Shown here in pieces: positions 53,591 to 64,000 of a stretch of 64,000 bases of DNA. This DNA comes from Brienomyrus brachyistius (taxonomy: Eukaryota > Chordata > Actinopteri > Osteoglossiformes > Mormyridae), in NCBI RefSeq assembly GCF_023856365.1, contig NC_064548.1, positions 21,996,461 through 22,060,460 on the forward strand, given 5' to 3'. The position numbers and the translations under genes were made by a program. Position 1 is the first letter of the stretch, and every line of letters begins with the position of its first letter. The notes under the pieces were generated by a model. It saw only the letters and a program-made list of their open reading frames with translations. It had not been told where the DNA came from and made no database searches.

Positions 53591-56500
53591 ATCTATTCAC
53601 AGACGCTTTCGTACTAAGCAGTAATTGGTATACTTGTTTCTCATCCGTTAATCCCAATGGTGTGTGTTTTTTTTTTTTTGGAAAATGTAAAGGACTTCCA
53701 CGACCTTAAATAAAGCTGTTTGTAACTAAATTATGTGATTTGCGAATGGGTTAAATAGTCTTTAATTTGGTTTTAGTGATCATTCAGATGAGTCATTACA
53801 TTATGCTCCATTTCTCGTAAAAAAAACGATTCAGAACCGCGACAGCGTCGTAAACGCTCCACGCTGGGAGGCAATGCTTTTTGATGCCGCTAGGTGTCAG
53901 AAGAACCCTTTTTGCAGCGCTACTAAAGTGAAAGCTTTTTAAAACCACGCGGTTAGAAATCTTTTTGCAAGCTAGTCTGAAATTCTCACGTTCCTTGGGC
54001 TTCCCCTCATCACTGAAAAGGTCGTTAAAGGAAAACATGGACAATCCCAATGTTTGACCCCCATTTCCTGCCCAGTTTTTCATTTTCCAACTGTCTGTAA
54101 TGCAGTTACACAACCGGCGAGATTTCCGAGCAAGTGATGAATTTTCCCGATACATTTTATAAGAGGCTATGGAACTTGCATTCCGTTCAGTATGACCAAA
54201 TTTCTGCAACCTATGTTTGAAAAAAAAAATTGGATTCTGAGTACTGACTCATGGTCTTACCTCTACAGACACTCAAGCAAGATGTCTTAGCATGAATCTC
54301 TTCATAAAAGATATATTTCACTAAAGTTGCTTGATTGATTACAGCCATTTGGGTCTGGTTTGTGCTTGTATCTTACAGGGGCTGTGGTGTTTTAATGGTT
54401 AGGGAAGCGCACTTGTAATTGAAAGATTGCTGGATGGAATCCCTGGCCAGCACGGTACTGCCCCCTGCATGTCAGGATGTCACATATGGGTTAAAGGCAG
54501 GGCACTTTTCATCGTCGTGTGCTGTGTGTCAATAATGACCACTGATCACCAAATACTAATAACTTCTGACTGGCAGAATAATACACACCACACCACGTCC
54601 TAGTTGTGGCACTGGCAGTGGTAAGATGAGAAAGGCAGTGGTCAGGGTCCTTCCCTGTGATTTGCCACACCCACTGTAGAGCTGTGGGTTCATAAGAAGG
54701 TTCTTGGCCTAGCCCTTCGTTCCCAGCCGGCAGGACGGTGGGAACACTGTGCGGGACGGCCAGTAATTGCCTGCTATTTATAACTGCCGTGCACGAACTG
54801 TCAAGGGGTACTCCCCTGGGGCTAGCTGTAGGCAACCCTGCAGTGCTTTGGAATTTAACCCAGCACAACTTACCAGATGTGATGGAAAACATCCATGCAG
54901 CTGCTTAAAGTGTTTGCTTTGTTTGTTTTCTTTGTTTGAATTCTTATTGGTGTCCCTTTATTCTTATAGCCCGATGAAATGACTGGGCATAGACTCTTAC
55001 CCCAGGAATGTGCATTTTGCCCAGTTGTTGGGGTGATGGATCACAGGAGACTCATGTCCAGATACTGAAGGCAGAGGGGTTTGCTTGCACATGGGGCGAG
55101 CGCTCTCACATGCCAACACAAGAACATGATTGAGATTTTCATGTAGGACGAGAAACTTGCAAACATGCCCACACACAGGGGTATGTTTCAATATTTGAAC
55201 AAACTTTCAAAAGTAGACAAAGGTAATTTACTTCTTGCTTTCTTTAATTAAAAAAAAAGATTAACTGCTGTTTGTTACACTGATGGCCACGTTGCAGAAA
55301 TGGTTACATGAGGCACGACAAAATGCAAACAATTGCTTTTGTTTTTTTTGTTTGTTTTTTTTGCTTAAATACATACACAAAAGAGGAAAGGGGAAAATAC
55401 TAGATTGTACTGAGTTTGAGACTTCTAGGCATCCATGTTGCTTTTTGGTACCATTCAGCTCAAAATTTATGCAGATTTTTCCTAAGAAAAGCTCCTCCTC
55501 TTCTCACCAGTACCCTGCTCAATTAGTGACATTTAAAAAAAAAACAAACCAGCCAGTGCACACGCACGGACAGGGGTGACTTGCACTCGATTGGTTACAC
55601 ATTTCCGTACTTCTGTACTTCTGATTTACGAGTAAACAAGCCAAAAAAATAAGCTCCCGAGGGGGGAGAAAAACGCCCCTTTCGAAGGGCGACATTTCTT
55701 TGTGTGCATGTAAGTATATGTGCCGGGCAGGAGCGGATGTGGATCTGCACACTGCCCCGGGAGACGGCAGCCACCCAGGACCAATCGGGCCAGTCCCAAA
55801 ACTGATTTTTCAGATCCACATGGTCACTCTAAATATGAAGTGGTCCCAGCAAACCATGACAAGAGCATACACTGACAGAGCACCCCGAAGCAGGCCACCA
55901 TCACTATGTCACACCATGAACTGGTGTGAAACTGTCCTCCCACCCATCAGGTGGGCACTTTTGTTAATTTGATACAGCTAGTTCTGGAACCCAGAAACGC
56001 CCAGGCTTTCAGTTTCACTGCAGGCCTGGTGGCAATGGTGTGCAAGGCTTATCAACACCGGGAATCGGGCACTAAGGCACTGCCTGTTAACCACTGCATT
56101 CATTATGCCCATCACAGCAGGCCGTCACAGCGTGGCACAGCTATCTCCAAAACTCCTTGTGATTCTTTGACAATCTGCTGTACCTGGTCCTTTTTCCTCC
56201 TGTGGGGAATCACAGTTTTGTGGCTGAGTCGTCAAAATCAACAAAACACCCACATCACTACTACAGGAGTTAGATACTTCTATGAATAACTTCCGGGAAA
56301 TGTGTAAGCAATACATGAAAGGCTAGCTTGTGCCTTTGACCAGGGTAAAATATATATATATATAAAAATAATATGATTCTTTAATATACATCCAGGAGAG
56401 CACAAGTGCAATTGTTTAGTTTGCAACATTTCAGCAAACTGCCCTTTTCTTTTTTTTTTTGCCTGGATGTTTGAAATTGTCCCTCGCTGACCCGCCTCTG

Positions 56501-56953
56501 CGTGATCATGTTTGGGAGATCGCAGTCACCACCCCTCATCCCAAAGCCCGTTGGGGAGGGCAGCGTATACCGAACCTCAATGTACGGCGTGTGTGGTACA
56601 AAATACATGCACCGTCAGAATGTGACAGATTGTAGAAATGAAACAACCATCACCATCAAACCAGGATTCGCATGTGCTCAGACATGTAGGACCGTACAGT
56701 ATATCACCCACTAGTGTTTATTTCTATGTCAGCCATTCGGTCAGAAAAGGTATCCTGGTTTGGCCCTCCGGCACTGTGGGACTTTTTTTTCAATATTCAG
56801 CAGTAGGTAAATGATTACTTTAAATAATAACATCAAAATTTTGCATAGTACTTGTGACGGTCGGGGTGAGGGCAAGGTCGCTGGGGGTATGTGGCAACTG
56901 GGGGGGGGGGAGGCGGCGAATAACCCCACAGCTGGATCTGAGGGAAAGAGTCT
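53591..56953. other. Intergenic DNA between histone palindrome and myo1b
   Basis: This holds the SINE-like repeat at about 54377-54560, a short (TA)n near 56350-56362 and the 3' UTR of myo1b. A - strand AATAAA at 56717-56722, about 230 bases past the stop, is a candidate polyadenylation signal. Chance open frames only. Confidence 0.6.
54377..54560 (+). mobile_element. SINE-like tRNA-derived repeat
   Basis: The sequence TGGTTAGGGAAGCGCACTTG then TGAAAGATTGCTGGATGGAATCCC resembles a tRNA-type promoter with a B box (GGATGGAATCC) as in fish SINEs. The downstream part (CACTTTTCATCGTCGTGTGC) fits a SINE body. Ends are not defined. Confidence 0.6.
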
Positions 56954-57083
56954 TTAGGGTGATGGTACAGACACCTCCAGCAGTCGATTGTTCTTGCGCT
57001 TGCAGGTGGCGCTGTTGCCATTCTTGGGTCCCCCTTGGAGAAACTTAACACACACTTTGTCCTGCTTGAATTGCACCAGGAAC
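56954..57083 (-). CDS. myo1b: myo1b last coding exon (TH1 end)
   Basis: The acceptor is CCCACTCAG; the first G completes a glutamate codon. It encodes FLVQFKQDKVCVKFLQGG... to NNRLLEVSVPSP and TAA. The basic cluster CKRKNNR near the end is typical of the Myo1b tail. Confidence 0.92.
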
Positions 57084-60000
57084 CTGAGTGGGGAGAGATG
57101 ACTGTTAATATTTTCTTTTTTAATTCAGGGTTTAAGTCCCTGCAAACAATAGCCACCTTTGGTTCAAGTTGGGCAAAACTGTAAAGTGACAAAAGATATT
57201 TATAGTTTCACATCAATAGCAATAACAAGGAGTACCCTCCTCTGCAAAAAATAAACAAACAACCAATGAACATTCACTATTCTGAACACATGACCAAAGC
57301 CCTGGTTGCACACTGAGATTTTAGCTGTTTAGGATGCATTGGCTGAGGCCAGGGTTCCCACAGGAAAATGGACACGGGGTCTTACTCGTCCGAGATGTCG
57401 ACATCGATCTGCTCCCTGTCCTCGCAGCCGGCCTTGGTGCGATGGAGCTTGGTGACGATCTCAATCAGCCGCTCGCTGCTGAGCAGGAAGTCTCCTTTGG
57501 CTGCGGATGCAGAGCCCTGTGGGTAAAGGCGAAGAGGCTGTGTGGCTGGGAAGGGCTAGCAAAGGCACATAGATATAACAGTGACTAGAAGGGGAAGTTA
57601 ACGGTTAACAGTAAACTATGTATACTCTGGAAAAAAGTAACAGCAGTGAAAAGCAATTTGGCCAAAATAAAACCTCCCCGATAGATAGACCTCTTTTAAT
57701 GCAGATATAAATAGCGGCCGTGTGGGAATGTGTGACAGATCTTCCTGGGTCGGGCTTCCGCACCTCCTTGAGCCGCAAGGCAAAGAATCCATCAGTCTGG
57801 CTGCTGACAGACACCCCAGCGACGTCGGCCAATGGCACGCTGGCCTTGAGCTGCCCCGTTTTCAGGTCCGCCAGCATCAGGCTGGTCTTAGTCAGAAGGA
57901 AGACCCGCGCAGCACCCTGAGGAGAATCGGCAGGCCTACGATTAACCTTCATTCCGGACATCCTCATGCAGGAGGATACACACATTGTAGGGTTATAAGG
58001 ATGAGTAGGATAGGTAGTAATTGATAATCTGGTATTATACCAGTTGACTTTAGTTCAGGGGCATGGTCGTTAGGTCTGATCACTTGGGGCTATAGCCCTT
58101 AGTATTTTAAGCCGAGCCTCGAGCCTTTGGCCCTAATGCCAATCAATCTTCCTTCAAAAAACAAATGAAGCTGCAGGTAAATTTGACTTTACCCCTGAAC
58201 AGGGGAGTTTTCAGTACTTGAAAAGATCAGGGGCTAAAGGTTAAACCGGATTTCATAATCCATATCAACTGCTACTTGCAGCCACTGAAAATCCTTAACC
58301 AAGAAATCATGAAGCAGGGCCTTGTGAAATCAAGGTAGGAAACTCGCCTTGCCATTTGCTCGGTTGATTTTGTTTACCACGTCTGCCATGATGACTTTCT
58401 CATCCACCAGAGCATTCAGCTTCTGGTACTTAGGGTTTGTTTTGATCTCTAGGTAGTCGCCCTTGAATGACTGCCCAACACTGCAAAAGATGAAAAAAAA
58501 GTTTGTCTATGGGATGTCTAGTTTGACATCCCATAGCACATCACTGTAGCTACTTCATCCCAGGCTGATGCATTTCCTCTGCTTGGGTGCAGGGCCTACC
58601 TGCTTGGGTACAGGGCTTTCTTGTCTTTGAAGATCTCACTAGCTTCCAGCTTCTCCTCATAGATGGTCTTCTTCTGTTCTGTGAATTGCTCCCTGTATAT
58701 CTTGCACTGGAGATGAAAACGGCAATGCTTGCCATCTTAGTGCCTAAAATGTGGCTGAGAGGTTTTCCTCAAATAATTCTATGAGCCCGAGTAACATATT
58801 AAGCATGTCACTCATCTTGATAATTTGGTCCAACAAAGGTTTTCAGTATGAGATACAGGAATGTTGTATGGAATATTCACCAACCCTCCACAGATGGAAG
58901 ATCCTCCTCAGTTCTGTGTGAGCTCCCTCCAAGAATAGATATTGACGGGGTGGCCAGCTCTTGTCAATGGGCGACATGGAAGGCATAGTCTTCTTCAATT
59001 CCAGGAAGTACTTCTGCATCTGAATGAATACACATCAAATTTTAAATGATTAGCTTAAAGGGGCAGTTCACCCCCAAACGGAAATAGATGCATTTGAGAG
59101 GGGCTGTGGAGCCATCAGTCCAGGAAGATTGCACTTGCCTAGTTTTAGAGATACTGGCTGTAAAAATGGTCAGTCTTCTCTTGGATATAATGGGACCAAA
59201 TGGACCCATTGAAGAGCAATGTCTCTTACCAGAATTCATGACTTGGTTACTCAAGATAATCCACAGACTTTGGTGGAAAAAAACACTTGCAGTAACACCT
59301 ACACTTACACCTACAGTAAGCTGCTCACTACAAAGTCTGGATTATTATGAGAAACAGGGTCATAAGCTGCATAATATAGAAATGTGTTCAATAGCAGTAA
59401 AGCACAATTTAGAGGAAAAAATAATAATTTTGGTGGCATATTGCTGGATACCAAGATTTTACTTACAATTCTCTGAATAGTGAATTCGTAGATCTTCTTG
59501 CCGGCATTGGCTCTGAAGAACTTCCTATACTCGCGACGGACCTATAAACCAGATGGACGGGTGTCACAGAGTAGCCTTAAAAGGCAGAACTCCTTATGGG
59601 GGTGCTGGCATCAATGGTAAGGCACCAGTACAGCACAGAAGTGGTAGATGACATCATGCTCCTGGATGAAACGGCCACAGAGCATCAGAGAATCCTTGGC
59701 GTAAAAGTCAAGAAACTCTAATGATGAAATGAAAAGTGCAGTTTTTCTGAAGACCAGCTTCCTCATTGGCGCATAAACTTAAGTCCCTCCAAAAAAACAT
59801 CCCTAATGCCTTTTGTGAAAGGACCGGGCTCAAACATACAAGCGGAAAAGTCAGTGATTCAGTGCATCGCAATGACATCAGAACAGGAAAGGAGACAGCA
59901 GACGTGAGCTTTCACGCCGTGATTTCTTATGGTGAGAACACATGAGGAGGGAAAAAAAAAATAAAACCTGAAGGCAAAAAAATGGCAACATGAATAAGGG

Positions 60001-63000
60001 GATAGAAAGAGATACACTGACACTGAGATGGAGGGAGTCTGGAACACAGAGCTCTGGAGCTTGTGTGTGGACTGTGTTGGAAGGCGGTGGTTGCAGTATG
60101 TGAGCAGGATGTAGCAAGCAGAGCAGGCTGACAAGATGCTTAATCAGCCAGCCTCATTAACTTAGCCAGGGTTGTCACACTGTTTAAAGTGTTAGGCGAA
60201 AGTGATAAAAGCAGTAGACATTCAATTACACAGATTATCAGATCAAATCTGACAGATTTGTGTAATTTCGCAGGAGAGATATTAAGTCTGATGACATTTG
60301 GAGCATATGGCCATTGCTCATCAATACCAGCGTGTCGGGAATCAGCGATTGGAGGCTAGCGGCATCTAGCTGCTTTTTAAATTTAAGGTTTTTCAGCTGT
60401 CAGTCATCATTAAATTGGGCCGCAACTGGGCTGACAGGCCAAACCTTGGACACCGAGGCTGGCTGAGTCAGCATTCACCCCCTCCAGCAGGGCGGCGCTG
60501 AGTGGGGTAGCAATGGAGAAGAGGGCATGTACAATGATACCTTGAGTCCCAACCAGTAGGCCCAAATGACAGCAACAGCATGCTTACGCCTGGCCTCCTC
60601 CTTCAAACGCCTCAGCTCCCTGCGTGCCTGGAGGAAGATGAAGAGGAACCATCCAATAGGGGGAAGGAGGGGGGGTGGGGTGGAGGGCATGGATTCGGCA
60701 AATGTCACATGTCCCTCTGAGGACTGGTCTTCGACAAACATGGTTGGGGTAACCAAGAAGGAACCTATACTATGCACTGCTGAAAGGTTCAATACAAGTG
60801 CTCAGTGAAATTTAGTCATCCTCGTCATTTCAATGTGATGCATTCAGATCATTGCTGCATGTTGCTGGCCAGCCATATTGTTTGCATGAAAACCACATCC
60901 AACTGAAGAGGCCAAGATAAATCCTCCTTTAAAAGACACCCTCAATCCTGAAACAGCGGTGATGGACAAGACACCCCATCTGCCCCTTACATCTAAAACT
61001 ACATAGACCCATAGAAGGCATCAGCATCATTTAGTTTCTAATTAATTTTGAAAATGAAAACGAGCAAGGTCACGAAGGTGATGCATTTTTGAATCCATGT
61101 CATTATGGGACAGAATGGCAGCATGAGGTAAGAAAGTGGATGAGGCATTAGCAGGAGAAGAGACCGTGCATGCAGAAGGGTAGAGGGATGGAAGGGTGCC
61201 AGCCATGGTGGATGAAAGGCATGCATGACTGAGACATGACCCAGAAAGGACCAGGACCAATCTTGCAGAGCTGTGGTGCAGCTCCACAGAGCCCTGAATC
61301 CCCTCATTTCTCTTACACCTGCTTTGTCTGAAGTCCATCTGGATCAGTCCTAACCCATCAGATATTTGAGCAATGCAGCAGAGCAGAATGTGATTAAAAA
61401 TGCATTAAAATCCCAACCTTTTACCGACTCTACAGTAAGGATGCAAGGAGGTAGAGTGACCATATAATCCAATGTCAGGAAGGACACTTTGAGCTACTTC
61501 AGGTTTTAGTTTTAAACTTGATTTTATCCATCCGTTTCACATTAACATTAGTGATACATGCATGGTTATAGGATGCTGACCAATCAGCACACAGCACGAA
61601 CTGGGTGCTAAAGTGAAATCAAAGTCCTTTTAAAATTGAAATGAGAGTTTGCATAGTCCTTGCTCAAAGTGCCCTTTCTGACATGGATTATCTGGTCATC
61701 CTGAAGGAGGTAGATGTGTTTCCTTTGTTCCCCCAAGGCAGGTGACCTATCCAGACTGGGAAATAATGATCATGCAGATGGTCAATGAACACATGCTTTG
61801 AAATGGGAACGTGAAGACCGGAGATGTGGGTGAACCCAGCTGTCTGGCGTTCACACGGAGATGGTCACAGCGATGGCCGAGGGGAATGGGAGGGTGACAA
61901 GGGCAGCGGGCTTCCCAAATACCTTCATCCCCTGCCAGGAGGCCCAAATGACAGAGACCGCGTGACGTTTCCGCTTTTCCTCTTTCAGACGACGCAGTTC
62001 CCTCCGTGCCTGGTAGAGGGGTGGGGGTTTTGTTTTTTTGAGAGTGGGTCGAGGCATAGCAGCCCCCGCCCAGTGAAGTCATCGGCAAGCAATCATCAGC
62101 TAAGCAAGAGCAAGAGAGACAGACTGTGCACTGGCGGTAAGGTGCTGCTGAAGAACTTCTACGGATGTCTCTATGGCTTACAAGAACTACCCACTGCAGA
62201 TGGAACAAAAAACGGTATCATACTACATAACAGGCCTCCCCACAGAAATTCCCCAAGTACAAAGAGCTAAACCAAACTGTACATTCATAAGGACTCAACA
62301 TAGGGTGCCAACGGTAACACTTTGAGTGTCAAACTAGTCAAACTACACATTTGTTTATATATGCTAAAGTACTGTTCAGAGAGGTGCCTTATGCTCCACA
62401 TCTAAGTGAATAAATACATCATTAAGACTACAAGATAAGGCTAAATGTGAAAATCCTTTTACAAACACAAATGCATGTATTATTGCACTTAGTGTGAATT
62501 ATTTGAGCCCGTCACCATCACTAGAAAGTAATCTAATGCAAGCGAGCCATTTCCTTCAAGAATTCTTCAGGTTTGTACAGTGACAATGTAAGGACCAAGG
62601 AACAGATGGAAATCAATGACAAATTCCAAGATATCTGTGACCAAACGGTGACTACGTTATTGGCTGGGTTTCAATATTAGACAGACTGTGGCAAATTAAA
62701 GTTGTCTTTGGCTTAGTTACCAGTAAAAATTCAAAACTTAACCCAATGGCCTTGCATTAGTTAACTTGGGGGTAGTGGGGAGGTGATGATAGTAAAGAAA
62801 TTAGGAATCACTGTGGATGTCAAATCAGAATTAGTGTGAACTCCCAAAAAAACAAAAAAATGGAAAATGAAGATCATGGCAAATGTGTAGCTGGGGGCAT
62901 TCCCAGCGTCTATAGATCCTGCTTTGAAAACCTGAGAAGGAATGAAACCCTTGAAAAAGTGAAGGAATGGGAAGGAAGTTCAGGGACTGTGGGGGTGGGG

Positions 63001-64000
63001 GGGGTGACATAGCAAGAGGCTGGATGGAAATGCTGGGGCTATGGAGGGTAGCAGGCTTCCTCGATACCTTTGTCCCCAGCCACGATGCCCAAATGACAGA
63101 GACTGCGTGCCTATTCCGCACTTCCGTCTTTAGGCGGCGGAGTTCCAGGCGCGCCTGTAGGGGATGGGGGAGGTGGACACGGTCGGAATTTGCGACGATA
63201 GGGCGGAGATTAGAGTGCAGATGGCGGGCAGAGGGAGAGAGAAAGAGAAGGATGTGAGGTCAGGAAGCTCAAGCCAGAAAGTGCCGTCGAGTGGAAGAAG
63301 AAATCTCAGTTAGTGCCAAAGTCATTGTCCTAATGGGTCCTTCGTGATGATTAACACACCAGAAGGGATCAGTCTGTGGTTTATAAACACTACTGTAAAC
63401 CATCAACCACACGCCAACCACCAGCAATAAAGGTCCCATTGAAATTTGTTCTATTATAACTTTGCATGAGCAATGGAAAATATGCTGTCTACAATCAAAG
63501 CACAGCTGGAAGAATCTTTCCCCAGCAGCTCAATTAGATTCATCTGTAAATACAAACTATGGCTTTGTGAGCTGATAATCGTCTCTGTTGAGTAATCAAG
63601 GTTGCCTGTAGGTCCAACGGGATGCATTTCCACGCGGGCAGTAAAAACGGGGTAGTCAGACAGTTTCATTACTCCTGCCACACCTCTTGGTGCAGGCGGG
63701 CCTATTACAGATGCAGTACCTGCGTGCCATGCCAGTAAGCTGCGATGGTAGTCACTGCCTCCTTGCACCGCTTCTGGTACTTCAGCTCACGCAGAATCAT
63801 GCGGGCCTATGGCCAAGCAGAAAAAACAATCCTCCTTGTAAAATCATATCTGCCCAAAAAGCAGGACTTCAGCTATGGCAAGACATGCAACCGCAGGTCT
63901 GATGCGCCATTTTACTTGGCAGAGATGACCCACCTTCCACCCTCTGATGAAGGACTGCACCACGATGGTCGATCTCTTGATCTGCTGGTACTTCTTTTGT
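56954..64000 (-). CDS. myo1b: myo1b, unconventional myosin-Ib, IQ and tail region (12 exons, 5' end outside)
   Basis: Seen: twelve - strand exons join in one frame, from an IQ motif at the window edge to the TAA at 56954-56956. In order they encode an IQ segment, a second IQ segment, three 29-residue IQ cassettes, a post-IQ linker (VRREYRKFF...), and a TH1 tail containing VVNKINRANGK, RVFLLTKTSLMLADLK and SSQTDGFFALRLKE. The basic end is CKRKNNRLLEVSVPSP. Known: class I myosins are single-headed motors that bind actin through the head, calmodulin through IQ motifs and acidic phospholipids through TH1; Myo1b acts on endosomes and the plasma membrane as a tension-sensitive motor. The repeated ARRELRRLKEE...AVIWAYWLGLK pattern is the Myo1b signature, though a close myo1a-like paralogue cannot be excluded. 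Motor-domain exons lie right of the window. Oddities: three cassettes and a GC donor. Confidence 0.92.
57386..57516 (-). CDS. myo1b: myo1b TH1 exon, GSASAAKGDFLLSS...
   Basis: The acceptor is CCCACAG and the donor GTAAGA; 43 codons plus GA. It ends in QIDVDISD(E), matching the TH1 segment LNIEISDE. Confidence 0.92.
57764..57916 (-). CDS. myo1b: myo1b TH1 exon, PH-like core
   Basis: The acceptor is CTCCTCAG and the donor GTGCGG; 51 codons in phase 0. It encodes RVFLLTKTSLMLADLKTGQL and SVSSQTDGFFALRLKE, the beta-strands of the membrane-binding TH1 domain. Confidence 0.92.
58348..58480 (-). CDS. myo1b: myo1b TH1 exon ending at a GC donor
   Basis: The acceptor is TTTTGCAG, with T completing a serine codon; 44 codons end in NKINRANGK. 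The only donor in frame with the next exon is AAG|GCGAGT, a GC rather than GT site. The exon carries the basic residues usually involved in phosphoinositide binding. Confidence 0.88.
58600..58706 (-). CDS. myo1b: myo1b tail exon, CKIYREQFTEQKK...
   Basis: The acceptor is ATCTCCAG and the donor GTAGGC; 35 codons plus AG. It encodes TIYEEKLEASEIFKDKKALY, at the start of TH1. Confidence 0.92.
58885..59019 (-). CDS. myo1b: myo1b tail exon, MQKYFLELKKTMPSMSP...
   Basis: The acceptor is TTCATTCAG and there are 45 codons in phase 0. It ends FHLWR before GTTGGT, a GT donor with weak downstream consensus. SPIDKSWPPR and ELRRIFHLWR are conserved family blocks. Confidence 0.9.
59053..59290 (+). mobile_element. 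Probable DNA-transposon/MITE sequence in a myo1b intron
   Basis: It begins TTAAAGGGGCAGTTCACCCC, a start seen on many fish MITEs, and continues as low-complexity-free DNA. No inverted partner is clear. Confidence 0.4.
59467..59541 (-). CDS. myo1b: myo1b post-IQ linker exon
   Basis: The acceptor is TTTATAG and the donor GTAAGT; 25 codons VRREYRKFFRANAGKKIYEF and TIQRI, phase 0 on both sides. It follows the last IQ cassette. Confidence 0.92.
59542..60540 (-). other. myo1b intron between linker and cassette C
   Basis: About 1 kb of intron. It includes a stretch near 59595-59720 that is open on both strands and looks protein-like (see findings). Confidence 0.6.
60541..60627 (-). CDS. myo1b: myo1b IQ cassette exon C (87 nt)
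   Basis: Twenty-nine codons, phase 0 on both sides, acceptor TCCTCCAG and donor GTATCA. It encodes an IQ-type helix containing ARRELRRLKEEARRKHAVAV then IWAYWLGLK, closest to the vertebrate Myo1b last cassette. Confidence 0.93.
60628..61922 (-). other. myo1b intron between cassettes C and B
   Basis: 1.3 kb; I see no further IQ-type exon or recognised repeat. Confidence 0.6.
61923..62009 (-). CDS. myo1b: myo1b IQ cassette exon B (87 nt)
   Basis: Twenty-nine codons, phase 0 on both sides, acceptor CTACCAG and donor GTATTT. It encodes ARRELRRLKEEKRKRHAVSV then IWASWQGMK. It shares HAVSVIWASW with cassette A and has Gln where the other two have Leu in WLG. Confidence 0.92.
62010..63067 (-). other. 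myo1b intron between cassettes B and A
   Basis: 1.06 kb of intron, AT-rich, with no exon seen. Confidence 0.6.
63068..63154 (-). CDS. myo1b: myo1b IQ cassette exon A (87 nt)
   Basis: Twenty-nine codons, phase 0 on both sides, acceptor CTACAG and donor GTATCG. It encodes ARLELRRLKTEVRNRHAVSV then IWASWLGTK. It is the most divergent cassette in its first half. Confidence 0.92.
63155..63719 (-). other. myo1b intron between the second IQ exon and cassette A
   Basis: 565 bp, no feature recognised. Confidence 0.6.
63720..63806 (-). CDS. myo1b: myo1b IQ exon, ARMILRELKYQKRCKEAVTT...
   Basis: This is also 87 nt and phase 0 on both sides, with acceptor CCATAG and donor GTACTG. It encodes an IQ helix ending TIAAYWHGTQ, a constitutive Myo1b IQ segment. 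Confidence 0.92.
63934..64000 (-). CDS. myo1b: myo1b IQ exon, cut by the window edge
   Basis: 22 codons are visible: QKKYQQIKRSTIVVQSFIRG then WK before the donor GTGGGT. The motif IVVQSFIRGW is an IQ consensus. The exon continues beyond 64000. Confidence 0.9.

Noticed and set aside
54509..54892. 127-codon - strand frame beside the SINE-like repeat
   Set aside because: Partly inside repeat DNA and without family resemblance.

Overview
This window is nuclear DNA of a vertebrate, almost certainly a ray-finned (teleost) fish. It has long AT-rich introns with GT-AG boundaries, no bacterial-style operons, metazoan histone genes ending in U7-type stem-loops, and a set of fish-type repeats (tRNA-derived SINE, Tc1/mariner remnant, hAT-like MITE, LINE reverse-transcriptase relic). 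I cannot name the species. Most open frames longer than 60 codons here are chance frames. The real coding content is a few short exons plus four intronless histone genes.

Layout. (1) 1-21008, + strand: the 3' half of ube2f, the NEDD8-conjugating E2, in five exons (2464-2534, 4740-4797, 10730-10762, 11163-11225, 20958-21008). Together they encode 91 residues, matching residues 95-185 of the 185-residue family member and including the catalytic cysteine. The N-terminal exons lie to the left of the window. The introns hold a foldback element, a probable solo LTR, a 20-copy 25-bp minisatellite and a LINE relic. (2) 21009-29581: intergenic DNA with GT-rich repeats, an unexplained GC-rich open frame and a SINE. 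(3) 29582-46028, - strand: a complete three-exon ramp1 (153 residues), convergent with ube2f. The ube2f-ramp1 neighbourhood is also found in mammals. (4) 47837-53590: a large palindrome. Two nearly identical 1,694-bp arms each carry a divergent H3/H2B pair with shared promoter and 3' stem-loops, arranged H3(-) H2B(+) | 2.4-kb spacer | H2B(-) H3(+). (5) 53591-56953: intergenic DNA with a SINE-like repeat. (6) 56954-64000, - strand: the 3' part of a class I myosin gene, best matched to myo1b. Twelve exons are visible, covering IQ motifs and the TH1 tail, and include three tandem 87-nt IQ cassettes and one GC-AG intron.

The genes do not form a pathway. Ube2f charges NEDD8 for cullin activation, RAMP1 partners calcitonin-receptor-like GPCRs, the histones package replicating DNA, and Myo1b is a membrane-tethered actin motor. 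The most interesting structures are the homogenised histone palindrome with a Tc1 insertion in its spacer, the expanded IQ cassette array, and the minisatellite that is open in several frames.
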